From Bemisia tabaci (Eukaryota > Arthropoda > Insecta > Hemiptera > Aleyrodidae), in NCBI RefSeq assembly GCF_918797505.1, contig NC_092801.1, positions 33,122,487-33,186,486 of the forward strand: a DNA stretch of 64,000 nucleotides, in the 5' to 3' direction. This document shows, piece by piece, positions 21,430 to 34,300 of this stretch. The notes under the pieces were generated by a model. It ran no database searches and was not told where the DNA came from. It saw nothing but the letters and a program-made list of their open reading frames with translations. Each line of letters opens with the position of its first letter. Position 1 is the stretch's first letter. The translations under genes were made by a program, and so were the position numbers.

Positions 21430-22690
21430 CAGTGCAAGACTGAGGGGGATAGTGTTCCGCTCGAGCATATGCATACTGGTCACGAGTGATCCTTTGCGGG
21501 TTGATTGTTGAAATTGGTAGACAAAGCGATAGACAAAGAAGACAAACTGGAAATAAAGCGATCCAATTGGTGGAAGCGTGTGGTTGCAGTAGGCAAAGGA
21601 GGTAAGTTATAGACAAGGCATTATGGTATTCAACCTCACAACTATTCTTATCTTCTTGAAAATCTTGTTTTCAATGGTAAAGTGTTAAATAATGCTGGTC
21701 CAACATCTACTTGAATGACTAATATGGGACAAAATGTCTGTAATTTTTTTAAGCGAGTGAAATCGAACGTATGAGTGGATATTGTGTGAATCACGGTAAG
21801 GACCATGCTCTAAATCTCGTAATGAGAAAACCTATCTTTACTTCAGTAAACCTCAGAAAAATATTTCGTGACCACGCATGAATTCTGAAATTAGACTTTA
21901 AATTAACAGAGGTTTAAATTAGAGCATGACTAATTACGATTTGGGGGGGGGGGGGGGAATTGCCGTTTTACCCGAATCTCGTAGAATCGTTCTTGATTCT
22001 GACAAAAGGCGTTCCTGCTCTTCTCGGTAACTGAGCAGTTTGTGTTGAAGAAAATAAAGAACCTCCAAATGTCATATCGTCAAAATAATATCGTCATATA
22101 ATGTCAAATGTCTTTGTCATATCGGGGCTAGTTACAAAGAGTTCCAATGGGTCCCCATGGGTAATGCCTTGTGTTTTTATTCAATATTCTGAAAGTACCA
22201 GTTGAGTAGACGACGTGGTGATTTATTGTGTATTTTTTGAGCCATAATTCCGGACAAGCCCGCTTTTAAGAATTCTGCAGACTTGAAGGATATTCAAACC
22301 CACAAATGACGAAACTGTTGTACTTCGGCAGACGAATCGCTATCCCCTCTCATTTTTCTTTGATGTTTGTTCAAATAAAACGTATTTCATTGCGGAATTG
22401 TTGCTCGTTATACCCACGGATAACATGATCGAAATTTGATTCTTTTTCTCGAGCAGTTTTCACTGTCAAAAAAATAGTTAAACATATGAACGGTCAAACT
22501 TTGCGTCGATCTTCGACGCGGAAGCATATGCAATTAAGGGATCAATTGAATATACATAAAGTCTAACCAATAATCATTAAAATATATAATCTGCACTGAT
22601 TCTCAAAATGTACTTAAAAATCGTCTCAATCAATCTTGTGACCTTCCCCTACAATAAATGATCTGAAGACACTCCTCTGCTACAATCAGT
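21430..22690. other. Intergenic AT-rich stretch, little recognised
   Basis: Between copies A and B. It holds a GATAGACAAAG motif fragment (about 21505-21620) and a 13-base G run near 21946. No gene or clear element was recognised in the rest. Confidence 0.45.
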
Positions 22691-22699
22691 TCAATAATA

Positions 22700-22815
22700 T
22701 ACTAGCCGTTCTGGGCGCGCTTCGCGCGCCCGTCACGTCTAGCCGGGGGCTACGCCCCTGGACCCCCGGTCACTCGCTGCGCGAGTGACATGCGGCTCGC
22801 TTCGCGAGCCGATTT
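22700..22815. repeat. Cluster of GC hairpins
   Basis: Four consecutive small dyads: GCGCGCTTCGCGCGC, GGGGGCTACGCCCCT, CACTCGCTGCGCGAGTG and GGCTCGCTTCGCGAGCC. Similar motifs lie at 4487-4520 and 46413-46487. They lack a protein frame. Confidence 0.6.
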
Positions 22816-23001
22816 TGTAGTAGTTGCAAATTTTTTATCACTATATTTTGAAGATTTCATAGAAAACATTATGAAATTCTCACTCCACAATTAACTTGTA
22901 GAATAATAATGGCAGGGCAAGAAATAGACTATATCTTATGGACGGTTCCCACTTAGTAAAAACAGCCAACACCACGAGAAGGTGAGGAACCATTGTTAGT
23001 C

Positions 23002-23038
<37 letters not shown>

Positions 23039-23085
23039 TTTCTGAAAAAATTTACTGAAATTTTAGTTGCGTCCCCTAAAAGGAA

Positions 23086-23383
23086 ACACGGAGAAAAAAA
23101 TTTTGTGCATGGAACCCGAAGCTGAGATCATATGGATCTATGGATCTCTGAAGTTTTCGGATCACGCATCCGAAAAGTTAAGGTCCATCTGCCGAAGTTC
23201 GGGTCAGACAATTGAAGTAGTTCGGTATATACCGAAGGTTTCAGGTCACACATCTGAAGTACTCGGTGCATACCGAAGTGTTTCAGATTTCTGACCCGAA
23301 TTGCGGCAGCTGGACCTCAAGTTTTAAGAGATTCATATGATCTCAACGTCGGGTCCCATGCACGAAGTTTTTTTCTCCGTGTG
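23086..23383. mobile_element. TIR element family C, copy 1
   Basis: Ends CACGGAGAAAAAAATTTTGT and TTTTTTCTCCGTGTG. Inner arms GATCATATGGATC and complement, with CTGAAG/TTCGG-type short repeats in the middle. A second copy is nested at 44241-44600. Confidence 0.8.
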
Positions 23384-24050
23384 AGTATTAATATAAATTT
23401 CAACACAGTCAAACACAGTAGAGAACCAAGGAAATCACAGTAGAACAGAGAAAAAATACCGTCGAATAAATGAAGAAAACTATTATCGAAGAAATTCTAA
23501 TTATTTCGAAAGTAATTCGCTGGCGTAATCAATGCGTAGCTGCGTAGGAGCATGAGCGAGATTTATCTTCAACTGACCGCTGCGCTGGCCGGTAGGTACC
23601 TACCTGGGCGGGCGAGCGACAATACGTAAAAGCGGTGGCATGGTTTGATTGACAGAGGAGTGGGGAACGGTCAGACGTAGGGGAAAGGTTCAGGCTGAAC
23701 CGTTCAGCACAGCGCAGCGTCAGTCACCGGGTGGGGAAGAGAGTCCGGGAGGGGACACTTCCCTCGAGTGAAATAGAAAAAGGCAGAATCCTTCGAAGTT
23801 TATATTAATGATGGCTACTATGGATCCCTAATAGTCACGAAGAAATCCCAGGGAAGGAAAGAGCGAACAGTTTAACAAAACTTCTCCCCTGGCCAATAAT
23901 GTAAATGAAGAACGTATTATAATTTTTTTAAAAGTTAATAAAATAAATCTATTAAAAAAAATACAGTAAAATTAATAATAATAATAACTCTGAGTCGTGT
24001 CTGACTATTTCTGTTAACTCTAAGGGGTAATCACCACCCAGGTTGCTGGC
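23384..24050. other. Intergenic, nothing recognised
   Basis: Mixed composition with a GC-richer part (23520-23760) that has no ORF or dyad I could interpret. Confidence 0.4.
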
Positions 24051-24054
24051 AGCG

Positions 24055-24280
24055 CACCGTGGAGAGGTCAGACATGAAATTTTTAACTAAAACTGAAAAT
24101 TTTGATGTTTAATTTGTCAAATTTTGCATTTGAAGGGGTGACGCTGAAAGGAAAATTTTCGGGAAAACCAACGAAACTACGATACTTTTGAAACCTCGAA
24201 GTTTGTATAAACGGAGTTATAAGCGTTTAAAGTTTCCAAATTTTGTCCGACATCTCCCACTGACTCGATCCATTGTGCGG
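24055..24280. mobile_element. Family V element, copy
   Basis: GTGGAGAGGTCAGACATGAA ... ACTGACTCGATCCATTGTG, with AAAACTGAAAATTTTGATG and CTTTAAAC-type inner parts shared with 20720-20970. Confidence 0.65.
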
Positions 24281-24517
24281 CGGTTGCTTCAGGATATTTT
24301 GACAGATTGATAGTTAGACAAGAACAAATATTAGTAACTCGGTCATTAGATGATACTCCTAAATAATCCATCCATCTTCCCCAAATTTACATTATCCGAA
24401 AAAAAAAAAAAAATCCTCGATCTACCGTATGTTCACTTTGTTTGTTTACCATGACCCAGTGTCAACCTAGTATGAGAAGTCGCCTCGAAGGGTCTCTAAG
24501 CGTGAAACTTGTGATGG

Positions 24518-24675
24518 TCATAACCAAAAATCTATACCCATTATTAATATATTCCTATAAATTTATTCCTACGCCTCTCAAAAGTCATAATAACATCTAG
24601 AAATCTATACCGATTAATAATCTAATCCTAGTAATTTATTCCTATACACCTCCTAAAAGTCAGAATAACATATAT
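24518..24675. repeat. Tandem duplication of about 79 bp
   Basis: Two units each reading AAATCTATACC...TTAAT, then CCTA...AATTTATTCCTA and AAAAGTCA.AATAACAT. Confidence 0.65.
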
Positions 24676-25095
24676 TTGAATGTTTGTCTATAGTTGGTTG
24701 TAGGTTCCCACATTGGAGTACAAGCAATTAAACCAACAAAAGAAGAAGAAAAAGAGCTTTAGGTTGGGTGGTCCGCTAAAATGTATCGGCTTACTCCCGA
24801 CATGTTTAGTGTTGTTTCCCGTTTTATCAACCTTGTTTCAATGTCACGGGTAGTTCTACATGGGAAAATTGATAATGCTAATTTAAAAATTTTTTTGTCA
24901 AAAAAGTGTCCGGCATGTTTCAATGTAGGTTTCACAATAAAAGATGTGCTAATTTAATCACACCCGTTTTTAAATTAGCAATCCACCATTATTAAATGTA
25001 CGGTCGAAACATGTCGGACATATTTTTTAACAATTTAATTGTTAAATCAGCAATCCATTTTTCTGTGTATATTAAAAAAAATGATCTCATTTGTT

Positions 25096-25101
25096 TTTAT
25101 T
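25096..25101 (-). terminator. Polyadenylation signal AATAAA after copy B
   Basis: AATAAA on the minus strand, 91 bases after the TAG stop of exon 9 and the first canonical signal after the stop. In AT-rich DNA this hexamer also occurs by chance. Confidence 0.45.
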
Positions 25102-25191
25102 GTCATAGTCCTTACCTCCATAGTTAGCAGACGCCTCAGCAACCAACCTTAGGATGTAAATGTAAAAATAAGGGCTCATGATGATGCCAAT

Positions 25192-25349
25192 CTAGAATTC
25201 TTTCACAACCGGCGACGAACAAAAGTCATTTTTAGCAGTTTTCACATTATGCGCGGAATCATTCGGCGTGCGAGAGTCATAGCTCTGTCTGATGACAAAA
25301 AAAGACGCATTCACAATGCGGTGGTAGAGCTGAAGCCCGTCATCTCCAA
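25192..25349 (-). CDS. Copy B exon 9: C-terminal exon (candidate)
   Basis: A strong acceptor (TTCTTAATTTTCCACGAATCAG minus its first bases) is followed by codons GDDGLQLYHRIVNASFF and a stop at 25192-25194. Joined to exon 8 this gives W-V-GDDGLQLY, resembling the WG.nGY segment of C1A enzymes. AATAAA lies 91 bases beyond the stop. The usual late Cys is Ser, and the tail after IRQSYDS is about 25 residues longer than usual. It lies 5.9 kb from exon 8, so a missed exon between them cannot be excluded. Confidence 0.52.
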
Positions 25350-28300
25350 CTGATTCGTGGAAAATTAAGAAGGTGCAATTACCCATCACGTGAAATGACG
25401 TTCGGCTCTTTGCACACCGTCCTATTCTTCGTGGAAACACACTTTTGTCCCCAATCATAATCGTGAATAATATATGAAATCTAGCGAAATTTTGAAACAG
25501 GGTTCGACGAAAATTAGAAAGAAATGGATTGACTGTGAGCTGGTCTGAAACCTTGTCACTTGAAAAATTGGTAACCTTCACTTCAATTTTTCACCCTAAA
25601 AAAATGTGAAAAGTTTGCTCTAAAATTCAACTGCCGGAGAGAATGCATTACAATCGCAAAGTTTTCAGTGATTTGAAATGAGAGGCTAAGTGGAACGTAA
25701 CCGGTATGGAATTTCCCCAGAGATCTATTTTTTTCTATATGTACTACGCGACAAAATTCCTGGACCTTGTCTTCATTTATGAGCGAGATATGAGATTGTT
25801 TGGAAGAAGGCACCTTTACCGTAGAATGTGTACATTAAAAACTTTCAACATATGTTTGGAAAAGCTATTTTGCTACTCACAGCATGTTTCAATTTTTTCC
25901 TTTCTTTCATTTTACATCATCGAAAACCATGGAACCGTTTAATTTTTGAAACATCATGGAAGAGACCCCAAAAATCGAGTCTGGGACAGAGTTAATTTTC
26001 GCGTATAACTGAACGGTACATTTTTTCACCTAATTTTTTACAATTTAAATTATACAATTTTTTGTGAATCTTAACTAATAATGTTCAAATTTTCCCTATG
26101 CTGGAACGCATTTCGACGGTGCAAGTCGGCAATCACATAACTCGTTTGCGGTGTCTGAAAATCTCCGCCTCTATGTTATTTTTCTAAAGGAGAACAAATT
26201 GGCATCATTCCTTGAAGTTTTTGCAGAATTTTCCTCTCACAGAGAAGAAAAATCACGGCAGTTTTAAAGAATTCCCGGTAAGTAGTTTTCCGTTAAAAAA
26301 ATAAAGTATGACAGGAAGTCTGCGACGTCGCAAACCGAGTTATGTGATTGCCGACATGCACCGTCGATTTGGTAACGTTTCAATTTAAACGTATACATTG
26401 TACGGCCATGTAGTCCTGTTTTCTATAGTTTTCAATAGTTTTGGGGCGTATACGTAGTATACCGCCTTTGCGATCTTTTCAACCCCCTTTATCTAATGTA
26501 CCGAGTGCCTGAGTTCCTCCTATTGGTTTTCACGTAGAATGTTCTTCCTTAAAATGTGCGATGTCATGAAATACACATTAGAATTTGCATTTTTAGTTGA
26601 AAATTCCTTGTCCGACCTCTCTCATTGTCTTTTTTTATTGAGCGTCATTTGAGCCTCACATCTAAGTGTCATTTTAAAGTGACCTTTTAAAATATTTTAG
26701 TGATTTTCGGGAAATATTATTCCTAGCTTTCCTCAAAAATGAATATTTCAACAGAGGAACATTTGTATGTTTATACTGCGGGTTTTTTTTCTAACACGGA
26801 ATCAGGGTGCACGGAGGAAAATCCATGGCTTTATAAACCAATTAGTGGTTCATATGGAACACCACAAATAGTCGTAAATGAACTAATAATTCTCAGTCTG
26901 TGAACCATACTAAAGTACTTATACTATCACTAAGGTGTATAAGCTATTATTATATGTTGCTTTACTACTATTAGTGATGATATGATGTATGGTGATATGA
27001 TGATATATGAACCACTAATTGGTTTATAAGCCATAGTTCTTTTTCAGTGTGGGTTTGAGGTTATGTATAATCATTGAAGTTTACGCGTAATTCACCTCAA
27101 TATCGCGGTACTTCCGCAAATTTTCCAACACACATGGAAACAAATTAAAAACTACTCGTAATTCACCTCAATACCGAGGCAAAAACGCAACTTATCTAGC
27201 AGTGGATTAAGATCATGTTAGATCAAACGATTTTCTCCTGGACACCGCAGAAAATACTCTTATTTTTTTACCAATGAGCGCCCAATAATATTCATGAGCA
27301 TCAGTACTTGAGATTAGCTGAGAGCTAAGATTCTCCTTCAATTTTGCGTGATACCACATACCTACTCTGGAGTTCGAATAGTTGCTCAGATGATTTCCAC
27401 GTGTGACAAAGTGAGAGGTTACGCAAGTTCCATTTCAATATCATAATAAATATGCGATATTTTCAGCGGACTCTTTAAATCAAACGAAATTACGCGCGTT
27501 TCATCTTAGTATCGCGGAAAATGTGCGATTTCCGCAGCGATTTTGTACAAAAAAAAAAGGGAAATTACGCTATAATCACCGCAATATCGAAGCAAATACG
27601 CGATTTTGAAAGCGTTGTTCTATTAAGCAGAAAACAGTCCAACAAAGTGAAGCTTTGCCTCAATTTTTCTCTCGCTTCATTTTCTCAACATGGAGCCGAA
27701 TAACTCTCGACAACTGACTCTGCGTCGAAATACGTCCAGTTGTGAAAAAAATGTGCAACATGTAAACATTTAAGGCCGGTAACATTATGTTAGGTAGGAA
27801 TACTAGTGATTTTAAAATGAAATCGACAATAGTGAAAGTACTTATGAAAACCACCTAAGACTCTGTTGCAAAGCAAAACCTTTGAGAGCAAAGACATAAA
27901 GACGGAGCGCTCGTATCTAAAAGCACGAAAATGAAGCTAGTTCGTGCGCGCTTGTGTGTGTGTAAATAGCGCGGAATCCATGGCGGCAAATGGAAATTTG
28001 ATTGAACTTGTCCTCTTGACATTTCTTCTTTGAAACGTATAAAATTCCTAAAACGAATATACTAAGAAAGTTCGGTCTGCGTCCTAATATAATACACCTA
28101 TTTTGCTCGGTAACAGTAATCTCACATAGTTTGCTTCTGCTCATGGTCTGCAGGTTCAAACACCGTTACAGTCTAGATCAACGTTACTCAAATGAAATTA
28201 ATCGTCGACGACGGACTGAAACTAATCTGTTAAAATGAGTGCCTGAATGCAATCTAAAATACTTTGTTCCGCAATTTTATTTATTAGTTCCCGCCTAAAT

Positions 28301-31300
28301 GAATTCAAACTTGTCCCGATTCTCCTCTAGCCAATAGTAGATGATTGAAAAGAAGCTCTAGAAGTCATTTTTGCAGTGCTTCTTTATGTCTTTGGTTGAG
28401 AGCCTTGAATTTCCTGCAGTTATATTTATTTGATGCCACGCAGCTCTCTTTAAAAACATACATGCAAAGCAAGTCTGACTTGCTTGAAAAGTGAGTTGGC
28501 AGCTCTGTTCATTGAATTCCATCGCAAATATCCAGTTTTAGGTGAGGCAGTCTGCATGCCTTGTAAAGAATAGATTTCGTTCTTAAAACTGTGTTTTATT
28601 GATAGTTTTTAGGAAATACATTTTTTTGGTGTATATTTAATAAGTTTCAAGAGATTCGAGAGGTTGGAACTCTTCTTACAATGCGACTTAATATTTCGTG
28701 CGAAACATAGGTTTAATCACTTGGACGTGGCGCCGATGAGTGCAAATGCTAGCGATCACTATTTTAACACTTACGCAAGCAAAATTGCCTAGCAGATAGA
28801 TTGAAGGCACTCTGAAACACTCAAATTTGTTCTCTCCTCGTGCAAGGATTCATCAATGAGCATGAGCAATTGAGTGGCCTTTTTAAAGGGCCTGTCCGTG
28901 TTGTAGGTTTTCTAATAGGATTGCACTTTCAAACAGGCAACTTATTTAGCATTTATTTCTCAGTTTGCCGAAAAATCGTTCGATTCAATCTTACCGCTTT
29001 GTGAGAGTTCAAAATAAGCGGTAAATAATCTTATACATCGGAAAAAACAGTCAATGATTTCATTTACGTATTTCCTCCGCCACAGATAGAACTAGCAATT
29101 TTTTCAAGAAAATTCCAGTTTATTGTGCGAAATTTTCGATTAGTATAAAACTACTTAAATCGCACGGTAAAAAATGAATGAATACAAGAATGTGGATTAT
29201 GTAATAACACAGTAATAAAAATTATATTTAAACAAACTTAAATGCAGTTTTGGCTCAAAATCGAGTAATTATATGCTGAAAGATAGTCTCCCTCATTTTT
29301 TTTTTACCAAAGCGGCCTGAGGAAGTAATGCATCGCCATGCATCCACTCGTGGGATTCAGGAACCAAATTTCCTCTTCGGCGTGCGTAACACATGATACG
29401 GCGTGTGTACTTCAAAACTTGACAAACCTATTCCGCATCTTCCTTTTTTGACCAGAAAGTGACCCTGTGGCAAATTCAGTTTCTGAGTAGAGAAGGTTCA
29501 AAACTTCGATGTGCAGGGTGTCCCAAGATTAAGTACGAATATTGGAGTAGTCGATTCTTTGGGTCAAAAGAAGACGTTTTTGTAGTATAAGTTTTTTTCC
29601 ATAAACGCTTTCCCTTGGGACCCCATTATCCCCTATTATACCATATTTTCTCGAAAATGATAGGTCATACCAAATAAACGCAAAATACATTATCACAATA
29701 TTTTTCAAAGCTAAATCTATTGGTGCCGTTGAAAATCAATTTTGTCGCTAGAAACATAAATTTTGGCCACTTTTAGGTTCGATATCCCTCCAGAACCCGC
29801 CTCAAAATGAGTTTTTCCCTTCTTTGAGGTCAAAATAATGACAAGAGCGCTAAAAATTACCCCCATTCACCAATTTTTATTAATGTTGGTTGATAAACAT
29901 CGCCGCAATGTTGAATGGACGATTTTTTTCCCTCCAACGTTGGGGCCGTGGCCCCCAGGGCAAGCGTTTTTGGGAAAAGGCTATATACCTCAAAAACATC
30001 TTTTTTTGTCCCACAGAATCGACTCCTTCAATATTCGTACTTGATCCTGGGACATCCTGTATTACTGGAGTTGGGTCTCCTACTTGAAGTAGACCATGGC
30101 CCACGCAAGGTGACTCTGAGTGACCACGTATCTTCGGTTTGCGACGTTGTAGACCTCCTGTCATACTTTATTTTTTAAAGGGAAAACTACTCAACGCCAA
30201 TTCTCGAAAACTTCCATGTTTTTTTCCTCTCTGTGGGAAGAAAACTCACTGAAAATTCCAAGAAATAATATCGATTTGTTTTCCCTCAAAAAAATATAAT
30301 GGGAGCGGAGATTTTTAATCATAGCGAACGAGATATAGGTGGTTTGTTAGTTTCACCGTCGATATTGGAAAGCCCGTCATTTTACACATGGTTCACATGT
30401 ATGTAGTCCACTTGGTGCATACGGTGCATGTAACTGAGATCAGCCCGGACCATGCTCGCAGGTCTAAAAAATTGAAGAATTACGGAGTAATTGGATTGCC
30501 TTTCGTAAAATAGAACCAAGGGCATTCCAACGTTGCTAAGATTGTGTACCTTACAATCCTCTAAAACAATCACTGAAATTATGTAAAAAATTAAATTTAC
30601 CAAGGTAACTTTTGTCTCGAAGTTATAGTTTATTGAGAGTAAAGATAAAATTTGTTTAGATAATCTGTTTAAATTTAGAAGCCAAACAAAGTTGCACAAT
30701 TTTAGTGTCATTGGAATGCTCTTGGTTCCTTTTTGCAAAATGCAATTCAATTAGTCTCTGGCGTGGAGTTCGAAAACCGAAATATCCAGGTGATACAGAA
30801 CCTATTTTTGTTAGGTACATAACCGAATTATCCATTTTCATAACCGAACTATTTGGTAGATGGAACCAGTTTTCTGAAATTTGGCTCGATGGATGGACTA
30901 ACTCGGTAGAGTAAAGCGAATATTTCGATTGCGTGTAAGTAACAATCAAAGTACACGGAAAAACTAGGATAGTAGTCCCAACTAGTGGCTGGTTAAAAAT
31001 GCGCCAGCTATAGTTGCGATAACTTATAGGTTAGTTGTGCCCTCTACCGCGGTAGTTATTGTATCTACCGCACGGTAGCTGACGTATTTTTGACCAGCCG
31101 CGGGTTCTGACGACCATGCGATTTTTTCCGTGTAAGCTCTGTATCCTTCTGAGTCATCATTACTCTATTACAGAATTTTTTCTCGGTATAACTCATCCAT
31201 TATTATATTTAGATATTAATTAAAAAAGTTTTTACGTTCAAACCCCACTGGCTGCCTGCACTATTGCGAAGAATCCACGCATCTGAAATACCAGAAATTA

Positions 31301-34300
31301 AAGGAACATTTTAATTTTCTATCGTCCAGGATATTTATATGAGCGTTACCGTTTGTTAAAAGTGCTCTCTATTTTAATGACTGGTATCATGGGCCTTCGC
31401 TCACTTGCTGGGAAATCATTCTGGATTAAATTCACGCCATTTGTCATTTTACTCAATAAAGGTTTTTTTCTTCTTTGAATGATACCTCCTCTGGATCAAT
31501 TCAAACAAAGAGAATCCAAGTCACATCTAGATGGAACCTTGAAAAAGAGCTTTGAAGTCGTATCTCTCTTCAAGACTCCATGATAGAGATGCAATTTAAT
31601 GCCATTATCCACATCTAAAATTAATTTTTAGACTTCGAAAATGTAACAAAAGGTAATTTGTGGCCAGCTGCACTCAAACTACATCGAACTTATCTCCCCT
31701 AAAAAGAGGAATTGGGTCCTTCCTGATCAATTCAGCCCGTTTAGTGTTGCAGAAATGTGACAACACCGGATTATCTTCATTTAAACTTATGTTGGATAAT
31801 CGATTCTTGTCCGAGCTCCTGGCACCTCCAAGAATCGATACATTTACATAGGCTTAAATGGAGAGAAAACAATGTTGCCGATTTGCTGGATCCGCCAATG
31901 TCTCTCATTGCAACAGAGAAAACTATTTAGAGCTCATGTCTATCGTTGCGAATTAGGGTTTTTGCCTTCGAGGTTTCGAATTTGAGTTTGTCACGTTTAA
32001 CAGACTTGGCGCTTTTTTTTTTTTTTGACTAAGTTAATATTTTACGATTAACTTCTCTGAAATAAAGGAATAAAAGGTTGCATTAAGAATAACCTCTGTA
32101 ATGGCCAACGATAACAACAGCGTGATTTGTATCCTCTATATTGTTGATGCCGCAATAGGGTGAATCGAATACTCCTGAGACGTAGTGCTGAAACCAAAAA
32201 AAAGTTTCGCTAAAACCGCGCATGCATCTAGTACAGAAAGAAACCAAGTCACTTTAAGATCGAAGCAAAAAAAGGCGGGTAGAAGATTAATTTCTATATG
32301 AAACTTGATCTTTGAGTTACACGAAACGCCGCTTTCCACATTCAAAGTATTTATTCCCCACTTTGAAATTCACCAAAGTGCGAATACTTTAACTTAAAAT
32401 TATTCATAACTCGTTGCTCCTCCAAAATGTGTCTCGGTTTCTTTTCGTTTAATTTTTCAGGAAACAGGACTCAGCTATTTTATTCTTGATTCAAAATGAA
32501 ATCTTCTTGACGACAAACTCAAGAATGTTTCTACCTAGATCAAGTCACTTTTTATCTATTGAAATTCAAAAATTATGCTAAACTTTATTAAATACGGATG
32601 CTAGGACTTTATTGAGTTTTTGGACTAACACTCTTTCTGCGCCGTAGTATCTTGATTTATTTTGCGAGGAAAGCTCCGTACTCATAAAGGATGCCTGTCA
32701 TTCTTAATATGTTGGAGCGCCTTCAATGTCGTATGATAGTGTACAACGCCTCTGTTTTGAAATAGATGCTTTGAGGCGTCGTGGTAAGCTGCGGCGCGCG
32801 GCGGGCGGCCGGCTGGCTAGCGCGATGCGCGCATTGACGCCTACAAACCTAAGGGGATACTTCAAGCATCGCGCATAATGTGTAGCATCCCCTTAGGTTT
32901 GTAGGCGCTAGTGCGCGTATCGCGCTGGCAGCATGCCGCCGCTCGCGTATTGTTCGGGTTTTCTGAGGGACGCATAGATTTCGGATTGAAACGTCCTCCA
33001 ATCTGAAATTTCCGACAATGTGGATTAGTATCAAGTTGGGTGTTTTCCGCCATATTCATTTACTGTATAAAAGATGACATTCGAAATACACCCAACGAAA
33101 ATTGGACTTTACTTTGCAATTAACTTAGGACCGACAGTTATTGACTCATTTCTAAATGCACTTATCTGCATAGAAATACTAACGTTCGTACGTTGTTTCT
33201 AATGTAAGGTGGAAGTATCAGTCCAAATTGCAAAATGTAGTCCAATTGTGCCCATCGTTTCCTTGCACTTTTTTTTGTAAAAAATCGAAAAATGGAGAAA
33301 AATAACAGATGCATGCTGATAAAAATATTTGAATTATCGTGTTACTTTTAATTAATGTAGTAAGTCGTACTATTTACGGCGAATTTAGGGCAGAGAACCA
33401 GGGGAGATCCGGAAAATGCATTCCTCTGATTACGCCGTTCGTACTCATCACTCTTTTCTTCATTACATTTCTTCAAGAAAACTAGCTGGCATTTTCTCTT
33501 TAAATCGTCAACTGAAGTCCAGGGTTAATTTGTGTTTTACTTCCCGTATTGACCAAACTTTTGTGTTGAAATTTCCCTCCGTGTGTAATCTGTAACTTTT
33601 CTGACTGTGAGAAAGAAAAATATTTAAAATTCTTTTATCACAATTTGACTTATGGCGCCCCCACACGAAGTTACTTGTCATTATGACAAAAGGGAATGTT
33701 CATTTTTTCAGAGTTTTGGCTTTTTCAAATCGAACAATTGAGGGGTTTGGAGGACAAGGCGCATAAATGCAGATTTTGAAGAAATCGAGGTATTTATGAT
33801 TTCAAGTTAAACTAATCTTAATTCACGAGCTGTGAAAAATTCATTCCAAAAATCCAATTTTTAAACATCAAAAAGTCAGTTTGAACTTTCTTTCCGCCAT
33901 ACGGATCCATATAATTTTGAAACTTCAAACGTGTATAACTCGGAATAGCAAGAACTGCATATACATAAGGACTTATAAGTAACAATGGCGGATGTGAAAA
34001 ATTACCTTTTCGAAACACATTCAAGAAACTGATTTGGCATCGAGAAAATTTTAAGAAAATACTTGAGATGTGATCTTCGAGATCTGTACATTATGCCAGA
34101 GCCAAACATATCAAATTTGTGTGTGAAGAGAACAGTTTTTTAAGCGTGTTTCGAGAAGGTAATTTTTCACATCCGCCATTGTTACATATAAGGCCTCATA
34201 TGCGCCTTGTCTTCCAAACCCCTTCCATTCATTTTTCTCTTACTTGGAGTATCGGAGGAAAGAACATGAGTGTTGTGAGTGGACTGCGCTCTAGATGAGC

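Noticed and set aside
22700..22815. Bacterial insertion or REP sequence
   Set aside because: Surrounding DNA is continuous eukaryotic intergenic sequence and the same motif occurs at other sites in the window.
25116..25147. Possible 32-nt exon with good splice sites reading LVAEASANYG
   Set aside because: The frame that avoids a stop does not fit copy B exon phases, and it lies after the in-frame stop at 25192.
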